Source: Clostridia bacterium (GTDB lineage Bacteria; Bacillota; Clostridia; Christensenellales; CAG-138). Taken from it: a DNA stretch of 64,000 bases. The stretch lies in NCBI GenBank assembly GCA_017514685.1, contig JAFWJN010000032.1, forward strand, positions 1-64,000. The letters run 5' to 3'. The notes under the pieces are model-generated. The model ran no database searches. It was not told the origin of the DNA and saw only the letters and a list, made by a program, of their open reading frames with translations. Every line of letters begins with the position of its first letter. The first letter of the stretch is position 1. The translations under genes were made by a program, and so were the position numbers. Shown here in pieces: positions 58,573-64,000 of this stretch.

Positions 58573-59628
58573 ATGACACGGAAACTTGCGACACTTGCCG
58601 ACCGTTTCAACACGCTCTGGATGGAAAACGGAGAGGTGCATATGCTGAACCGGAGGAAATTTCCTCTGGAAGAAGAATATGTGACCTGTTCCGATCTTGA
58701 ATCTGTCGCGGTCGCGATCGAAAACATGACGATCCAGGGAGCGCCTCCCCTGGCGTATGCGGCAGGTCTAGCCCTGTCCATGCATGCAAAACAGCATGAG
58801 GGAGAAGGGGAAGAACAGTTCTTCGACACGCTGGAAAAAGGCGTGGATCGGCTGATGCATACACGCCCAACCGGCTGGGATATCGGATATGTGCTGGACG
58901 GCTGCATGAAGACGGCACATAAGGTTTATCAGCAGAACGGGGATGTGCCGGAAGCGATCCGGGCTTATGTCTATGAGCAGATCGCGGAGGGGAACCGGAT
59001 CGCACGGGATACCGGGCGGTATGCGGCGGATCTGCTTCAGGACGGCGCGCGGGTCCAGACGATCTGTTTTGCGGGAGCAGCCCTGTGCTACATGCTCTAT
59101 TTTGCGGCGGAAGACGGGAAGGATATCCAGTTGTTCGCTTCGGAGACAAGACCATACTTACAGGGAGCCCGTCTGACGGCAAAGTCCTGTGTGGAAATGA
59201 ACATTCCGGTTACCGTCGTGACCGACAATATGCCGGCGTACCTGATGCAGAGCGGAAAAACGAATGTCTTCGTTTCCACGGCTGATAAGATCACCATGGA
59301 CGGCTACATCGCGAACAAAATCGGGACGTATCCTCTTGCGATGGCGGCGTTCGACAATGATCTTCCGTATTATCTGCTGGGATATAACGGTCCGGTCAAA
59401 GGAAGTTACGGACCGGGAAGTCTTACGATCGAGGAGAGAAATCCGGAGGAAGTGTTGCACTGTCTTGGGCAGCGAACCAGTGTGGACGGTGCGAAAGGAT
59501 ATTATCCTGCGTTCGATATCACCTCGCCGAAATATATTTCAGCCGTGGCGACGGACCGGGGCATCTTTCCGGCACGTCTGATCTACAGGTATCATGACAC
59601 GGTTTACCACAGCCTGTTTGAAAAATAA
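58573..59628 (+). CDS. MtnA-like aldose-1-phosphate isomerase (MTR-1-P / 5-deoxyribose-1-P type)
   Basis: A 351-residue protein of the MtnA/eIF2B-alpha family. IQGAPPLAYAAGLAL matches the I-R-G-A-P motif with a Gln for Arg. The catalytic Cys is in TICFAGAALC, and FASETRPYLQGARLTA, PVTVVTDNMPA, TADKITMDGYIANKIGTYPL (with the catalytic Asp) are retained. MtnA converts 5-methylthioribose-1-phosphate to the ribulose form; close relatives act on 5-deoxyribose-1-phosphate. Co-location with an MTAP-family gene and an ECF transporter supports 5'-modified adenosine salvage. ATG 58573 is preferred over 58564 because GGAAAGGATG then has proper spacing. Confidence 0.8.
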   Translation: MTRKLATLADRFNTLWMENGEVHMLNRRKFPLEEEYVTCSDLESVAVAIENMTIQGAPPLAYAAGLALSMHAKQHEGEGEEQFFDTLEKGVDRLMHTRPTGWDIGYVLDGCMKTAHKVYQQNGDVPEAIRAYVYEQIAEGNRIARDTGRYAADLLQDGARVQTICFAGAALCYMLYFAAEDGKDIQLFASETRPYLQGARLTAKSCVEMNIPVTVVTDNMPAYLMQSGKTNVFVSTADKITMDGYIANKIGTYPLAMAAFDNDLPYYLLGYNGPVKGSYGPGSLTIEERNPEEVLHCLGQRTSVDGAKGYYPAFDITSPKYISAVATDRGIFPARLIYRYHDTVYHSLFEK

Positions 59629-59681
59629 GCTGTGAAAACTGTTTCAAAGATAAAAAACATAGTTCAAAGGAGGAACTAACA

Positions 59682-60698
59682 GTGGAGGCAACGAATAAAA
59701 AAACAAAAATCGGTCTGATTCTCGGACTGATCGGACTCGCGGTAGTCGTGATCGGAGCGTTTCTGCCCTGGTTTGACAATGGAAAACTGACGGTAAACGC
59801 AATCAGTACAGTACAGAACTACGGTCCTGTGCTGGTGATTCTGATCTGTGCAGCAACGATTCTTCAGACGGTCCTGGCTTTCCTGACCCAGAATGCAGAA
59901 GGCGCGAAACGTTCTGCTTTCTGCGGCATCCGTGTTCTTTGCGGTGTGATCACGCTGTATGCACTGATGGGCGTCCGGAAGCTGATGACAGCAGGTCCGG
60001 AGAATCTGCCTGTGACCATGCTCGCCGGCGGTTATGTTGCACTGGTCGGTATCGTGCTTTTTACAATCGGCGGTGCGTATGATTTCTTTGCAGCGCGTAA
60101 GCCTGGCAAGAAGACATCCACGATCGACCTGGTCCTCATTGTCATTACAGCGGCGATCTATGCGGCAGCTCTTCTGACACTGAGCTTTATCAAACTGGCT
60201 CCTGGTACCTTCCTGCGTCCGGCAAACGCTCTGCAGGCTCCGTTCGGAATCCTGTTCGGCATTCCGGGCTGCCTGGGCATTACGCTCGGCAATCTGATCT
60301 CTGACCTGACCCAGGGGACGGCACCTCACGTCATGGTCATGGGGGCTCTTACCAACTTCCTGACGGCATTTATTCCTTATCTGCTCGTCAGCAATGCACG
60401 TCTTGCAACACGCAGAAGCATTATTGAATTCGTTGTCTGGGGCAGCATCGTAGGTGCGCTGGTTGTCGCATCCAGTATCTTCATCAACGTGATGTTCGGT
60501 CTGACGCCGAAAGCAGTTGCTCTCGCATTCTTCCCGACCACGTTCCTGAATCAGCTCCTGCCGTCGCTCCTGCTCGGCATCCCTCTCACAAAGCTTCTCT
60601 ATCCGTTCGTCATCCGTGCGGGTCTCTATCGCGGACGTGAAAAGGCGAGAGATATGGAACCGGCAAAAGAAACGGAGTCCGATAAGGAGAATCAGTAA
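59682..60698 (+). CDS. ECF transporter substrate-specific (S) component
   Basis: A 338-residue membrane protein read from GTG with AAAGGAGGAAC 8 bases upstream. The first 140 residues give about four helices. After a charged linker (AARKPGKKTST) comes a six-helix S-component-like half with RPANALQAPFGILFGIPGCL and NLISDLTQG, resembling QueT-type S components. The extra N-terminal membrane half is unusual: most S components have six helices only. It overlaps the first ATPase gene by one base. The neighbouring enzymes suggest a nucleoside such as methylthioadenosine as ligand. Confidence 0.75.
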   Translation: MEATNKKTKIGLILGLIGLAVVVIGAFLPWFDNGKLTVNAISTVQNYGPVLVILICAATILQTVLAFLTQNAEGAKRSAFCGIRVLCGVITLYALMGVRKLMTAGPENLPVTMLAGGYVALVGIVLFTIGGAYDFFAARKPGKKTSTIDLVLIVITAAIYAAALLTLSFIKLAPGTFLRPANALQAPFGILFGIPGCLGITLGNLISDLTQGTAPHVMVMGALTNFLTAFIPYLLVSNARLATRRSIIEFVVWGSIVGALVVASSIFINVMFGLTPKAVALAFFPTTFLNQLLPSLLLGIPLTKLLYPFVIRAGLYRGREKARDMEPAKETESDKENQ

Positions 60699-61540
60699 TG
60701 GAACCTCTTGTTCAGGTAAGCGATCTGAAATGGACCTATGTCGGTTCGAAACGGCCGGCGCTGAACGGCATCAACTTCTCGCTGATGCCGGGTGAGGTGC
60801 TGGGCGTTACAGGACCGTCCGGTGCAGGAAAAACGACGCTTGCCATGACGATCGACAGTCTGATCCCGAATAATTTTCACGGAGATTTTTCCGGGAAAAT
60901 TCTGGTGAACGGAAAAAACACCACGGATTACTCTGTCTGTGACCTGGTGCAGGAAGTCGGACTGGTGTTTCAGGATCCGGAATCCCAGTTCATGGGAATG
61001 ACTGTGGAGGAGGAACTTGTTTTCACACTGGAGAACCTGGGTCTTTCCGATGAAGAGATCACCAGGCGTGTGGATCATGCGATCCGAATGGTCCACATGG
61101 AGGATTTTCTGCAGCGTTCCCCGTTCAGCCTGTCCGGCGGGCAGAAGCAGAAGGTGGCGATCGCATCTTGCCTGGCGCTGGAACCGTCCATCCTTGTACT
61201 GGATGAACCGACTAGCGAACTGGATCCGATCGGAACGACGGAAGTGTTTTCCGTCTTGAGGGAACTGAAGAAGAGCCGGAAGATCGGAATCATTCTGGTC
61301 TCTCATGCGACGGAAGATCTTGCCTCGTTCTGTGACAGGGTACTGCTGCTTTCGGAAGGAAATCAGGTGTGCCTCAAGAACACGCAGGAATTCTTTACCG
61401 ATATTCCTCTTCTCACACAGTACGGGGTACAGATTCCTCAGATTGTGGAAGCTTTCTCAAAAGTTCCCGGAATTCAGCCTGAGCAGATTCCGATCACGCT
61501 ATCAGAAGCTGTCCGGCAGATGACGGAGGTGGAAGCATGA
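60698..61540 (+). CDS. ecfA1: ECF transporter ATPase subunit A
   Basis: A 280-residue ABC ATPase: Walker A GPSGAGKTT, Q-loop VFQDPESQFMG, signature FSLSGGQKQK and Walker B LVLDEPTSELDP. The QDPESQ sequence is typical of energy-coupling-factor ATPases. It overlaps both the S-component and the second ATPase gene, so all are coupled. Confidence 0.92.
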   Translation: MEPLVQVSDLKWTYVGSKRPALNGINFSLMPGEVLGVTGPSGAGKTTLAMTIDSLIPNNFHGDFSGKILVNGKNTTDYSVCDLVQEVGLVFQDPESQFMGMTVEEELVFTLENLGLSDEEITRRVDHAIRMVHMEDFLQRSPFSLSGGQKQKVAIASCLALEPSILVLDEPTSELDPIGTTEVFSVLRELKKSRKIGIILVSHATEDLASFCDRVLLLSEGNQVCLKNTQEFFTDIPLLTQYGVQIPQIVEAFSKVPGIQPEQIPITLSEAVRQMTEVEA

Positions 61541-62364
61541 GTAAACTGGTTGAAATCGAACAGGTCCGTTTCGCATATTCGGAAGACGGACCGGAGATCC
61601 TTCACGGCCTTGACCTTACGATCGAAGAAGGCGAGTACATCGCTCTGATCGGTCAGAACGGTTCCGGAAAGACAACGCTGTCGAAACTGATCGGCGGACT
61701 CAATATTCCGACTTCCGGTGATATCCGGATCTTAGGAAGATCGGTCAAGGATATGGCCGTCAAGGAACGAGCTTCTCTTGTAGGATACTGCTATCAGAAT
61801 CCGGATCATCAGATCTTTCTGAATACGGTCGAGGAAGAGATCGCCTACGGACCGAAAAATCTCGGACTGGATGCGCCGGAAGTGGAAGCGCGCGTCGTAC
61901 AGGCGCTGGAAGCCGTAGGCCTGCTGAAGTACAGGAAAGAAGAACCTTACTTCGCGGGGAAAGGGGAACGGCAGAAGATCGCTGTGGCATCGGTTCTTGC
62001 GATGCAGCCAAAACTGATCGTTCTCGATGAACCGACAACGGGACTTGACTGGCGTGACAGCTGCAATATGATGCAGCTGATCCGGACGATTCATGAAGCC
62101 GGTCATACCATTATGATCATCACGCATAACATGCGTCTTGTTGCTGAAAATGCACAGCGGGCAATCGTTATGAGCAACGGAGAAATCCAGATCGACGGAA
62201 CTCCGAAAGAGGTGTTTCGGCATGAGGATTTTCTGGCGAAGAGCTTCGTACAGCCACCTCAGATCACTCAGCTCTGGAAGAGAGTCGGAGCGGAGGGGGA
62301 GCCTTGGATATGCTCGGAAGATGCAGTGCCTGCCATTATGGAACGAATTCAAAAATCAAATTGA
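61537..62364 (+). CDS. ecfA2: ECF transporter ATPase subunit A'
   Basis: A 275-residue ABC ATPase: Walker A GQNGSGKTT, Q-loop YQNPDHQIFLNTV, and Walker B IVLDEPTTGLDW. The signature is degenerate (FAGKGERQK in place of LSGGQ), so one of the two composite ATP sites may be less active. It pairs with EcfA1 and EcfT in the transporter core. The start overlaps the EcfA1 stop (ATGA). Confidence 0.9.
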   Translation: MSKLVEIEQVRFAYSEDGPEILHGLDLTIEEGEYIALIGQNGSGKTTLSKLIGGLNIPTSGDIRILGRSVKDMAVKERASLVGYCYQNPDHQIFLNTVEEEIAYGPKNLGLDAPEVEARVVQALEAVGLLKYRKEEPYFAGKGERQKIAVASVLAMQPKLIVLDEPTTGLDWRDSCNMMQLIRTIHEAGHTIMIITHNMRLVAENAQRAIVMSNGEIQIDGTPKEVFRHEDFLAKSFVQPPQITQLWKRVGAEGEPWICSEDAVPAIMERIQKSN

Positions 62365-62383
62365 TGAAAAGGAGTAAACAAAT

Positions 62384-62488
62384 ATGGAATTTCCTGAATT
62401 GACCCCTGCTGCTTATATTATTTTCGGTATTTGTGTTGTTCTGATTGCTGTCTTTCTGATCTTTGCAGGAAAGAAAAAGACAAAATAA
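62384..62488 (+). CDS. 34-residue single-span membrane peptide in the ECF operon
   Basis: ATG at 62384 follows AAAAGGAG by 8 bases and opens 34 codons ending at TAA 62486-62488. The product is MEFPELTPAAY, then about 18 hydrophobic residues (IIFGICVVLIAVFLIFAG), then KKKTK: a classical N-out/C-in single-span peptide. It lies 19 bases after ecfA2 and 36 before ecfT. Its placement suggests a small accessory subunit of the transporter; I know of no family match. Confidence 0.6.
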   Translation: MEFPELTPAAYIIFGICVVLIAVFLIFAGKKKTK

Positions 62489-62524
62489 TAAACGTCATAT
62501 ACATATGACGGAATGAGGTAAGAC

Positions 62525-63355
62525 ATGGCAAAAACAAGAGGCGCATTTGTATATGAAGAAACGGACAGCGGATTTCAGAAACTGCATCCGATCACACGCA
62601 CAGTCTTTATGCTGTGCGCAATCGCGACAACTTTCTGTATTCAGCATCCGGTGATTCTTGCGGTTTTATATGCAGTCGTGCTGGGCGTCGCTATCTATGC
62701 CAAAATGTCGAAAAAACTGTTTTTGGTATATATTGCAGTCATAGGAATTGGAGCTTTGATCAGCTTCATTTCCTGGCTGCCGTTCGGCGGAGACGTCGGC
62801 GGGGATGTCTACTTTGAAACAGGAAAATGGTTTGGTATAAGTATCGCGTTTTCAAACGTGGGATTCATGTGGGCAGTAACCATGGGGCTTCGTATTTTAT
62901 GCAGTTCGCTGCCTATCTTCCTGTATCTGTCGTCCACCAGATTAAGGGATATGACGATCGGTTTTTGCGGAATCGGTGTCCCGTTTACGGTGGGAGAACT
63001 GTTTGTGCTTGCGTTCCGGTTCGTACCGCTGGTGCAGAATGATGCTGCAATCATTACGGAAGCACAGAGAGCGAGAGGACTGGACTTTGAACAGGGCGGT
63101 GTAAAAGCAAAGGCGCAGAAATATTCTGCAATTCTTGCCCCCATGATCTTTATGTCACTCCGTAGAATCCAGCTCGTTGCAAATGCACTGGATACGAAAG
63201 GCTTCCGGAACAAGCTGCATAAGCACCGTTTCTATAAGAAGCCAGCCTGCAAGCCAATCGATTATGCATTGATCGGGATTTGTCTGCTGATATTTGCCCT
63301 GGCTCTGACAGCAAGGATTCTTGGCTGGATGGTACTGGTCCCAGGAAGACTGTAA
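62525..63355 (+). CDS. ecfT: ECF transporter transmembrane subunit T
   Basis: A 276-residue membrane protein with five to six helices and the two EcfT coupling motifs: EAQRARGLDFE about 180-190 and NALDTKGFRNK about 222-232 (second motif A-x-x-T-K-G rather than A-R-G). It couples the ATPases to the S component. GAATGAGGTAAGAC precedes the ATG. With the S, A and A' genes it completes a dedicated group I-style ECF operon. Confidence 0.88.
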   Translation: MAKTRGAFVYEETDSGFQKLHPITRTVFMLCAIATTFCIQHPVILAVLYAVVLGVAIYAKMSKKLFLVYIAVIGIGALISFISWLPFGGDVGGDVYFETGKWFGISIAFSNVGFMWAVTMGLRILCSSLPIFLYLSSTRLRDMTIGFCGIGVPFTVGELFVLAFRFVPLVQNDAAIITEAQRARGLDFEQGGVKAKAQKYSAILAPMIFMSLRRIQLVANALDTKGFRNKLHKHRFYKKPACKPIDYALIGICLLIFALALTARILGWMVLVPGRL

Positions 63356-63377
63356 AATGAAAAAGAGGTATTCAAAA

Positions 63378-64000
63378 TGCAAAATCATAAGGAAATAGAA
63401 ATTATGGTCATGGGCGGCACGGAAGCCTATTTTCTGAACCGCGGAGACATCGGCCAGATCGTAGAGGAAGTACGACTTGAAACGCCATATGGACTGGCGA
63501 ATAAGATCAGTGTGCTTGACCTTGGCGGGAAGTATGTCGGATTCATGTCCCGGCATGGAGAGCATGGATATTCCGTCTCGGCTCCGTTTGTGAATTCGCG
63601 GGCGAATATCTATGCTGCAAAAGAGATGGGTGCGAAGCGTGTTCTTTCGTGGAACGGCGCTGGCGCAATCTCACCTCATATTACACCCGGAGACTATGTG
63701 ATCATCGATGACTATATCGATATGACCAAACGACGTGATTATACGTATTATGTCGGAAAGGGCATGGGATTTATCCGCCAGAATCCTGCGTTCTGTCCGG
63801 AATGTAGGAAAGCACTTTTTGATGCGGCAAAAGCAGTTGAGCCCAGAACGTTTGACGGCGGCGTGTATGTATGTACAGAAGGCCCCAGATTGGAATCCAA
63901 AGCAGAGATTCGGATGTACGGCATGTGGGGAGCGGATGTGGTCGGTATGACAATCATCCCGGAACTGTACCTCGCGCGTGAACTGGAAATGTGCTATGCA
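63378..64000 (+). CDS. MTAP/PNP-family phosphorylase, 5' part (runs off the window)
   Basis: At least 207 residues; the end lies outside. MGGTEAYFL, FMSRHGEHGYSVSAPFVNSRAN, SWNGAGAISP and CTEGPRLESKAEIRMYGMWG followed by DVVGMTIIPELYLAREL match the MTAP/PNP-II family (typical EGPRFETPAEIR, VGMT-x-PE). It phosphorolyses 5'-methylthioadenosine or another purine nucleoside to adenine and a ribose-1-phosphate, which the nearby MtnA-like enzyme would isomerise. AGAGGT lies 8 bases before the ATG, 22 bases after ecfT. Confidence 0.88.

Overview
The window looks like a chromosomal segment of an anaerobic, gut-type Firmicute of the class Clostridia, with roughly balanced GC by eye. The grounds are strong AGGAGG ribosome-binding sites, YesM/YesN-type two-component genes, BmpA/NupOPQ nucleoside ABC genes, a group II ECF transporter, a GlpA-like/FAD/DUF1667 trio, and IS605 and IS1182 elements. 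No rRNA or tRNA gene was recognised. Species cannot be named from sequence alone.

Layout. (1) 1-3.2 kb: the 3' end of an IS605-type tnpB with its right end, then three stand-alone genes (SIMPL, Sel1-repeat, zinc-ribbon/TPR membrane protein). (2) 3.3-13.2 kb: two divergent operons around a palindrome at 8.69 kb. Leftward: a ComB-like phosphatase, two sugar-phosphate isomerase/epimerases, a D-2-hydroxyacid dehydrogenase and a split transketolase. Rightward: a fucose/arabinose-isomerase-like protein, a BtpA/SgcQ protein, DeoC and two tandem DeoD-type phosphorylases. (3) 13.2-20.8 kb: a leftward nucleoside operon (amidohydrolase, uridine-phosphorylase-like enzyme, BmpA lipoprotein, NupO/P/Q transporter, RpiB), facing a PucR/CdaR-type regulator across three 11-bp-phased GGTGAA repeats. 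Regions 2 and 3 together can import nucleosides, deaminate and phosphorolyse them, and feed (deoxy)ribose phosphates to DeoC, RpiB and transketolase.

(4) 22.2-38.8 kb: a PhnP-like hydrolase, then a YesN/YesM two-component system, an accessory lipoprotein, a carbohydrate ABC importer with its own MalK-type ATPase, a CE15-like esterase, the GlpA-like trio, and a convergent cytoplasmic beta-glucuronidase. This reads as a glycoside (probably glucuronide) uptake and degradation locus. (5) 39-50.4 kb: a defence/mobile island. It holds a Fic-HsdM-RhuM operon with no HsdS or HsdR, McrBC, a truncated replication-type AAA gene behind an unusual phased repeat array, and an IS1182-type transposase. (6) 50.5-56 kb: two intracellular glycoside hydrolases (GH127-like and a large GH2 with discoidin-like modules). 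(7) 56.2-64 kb: a TetR regulator divergent from a rightward cluster comprising a SLC13-type transporter, an MtnA-like isomerase, a complete ECF transporter with a 34-residue membrane peptide, and an MTAP/PNP-family phosphorylase running off the end. This looks like uptake and salvage of 5'-methylthioadenosine or 5'-deoxyadenosine.

The observations I rate most worth following are the phased repeat array at 43.70-44.22 kb, the duplicated hsdM tail flanking rhuM, the palindromic repeat inserted in frame in hsdM, the MtnA-ECF-MTAP cluster, and the ComB/transketolase/nucleoside locus. All functions are inferred from motifs read by eye; no database search was run.
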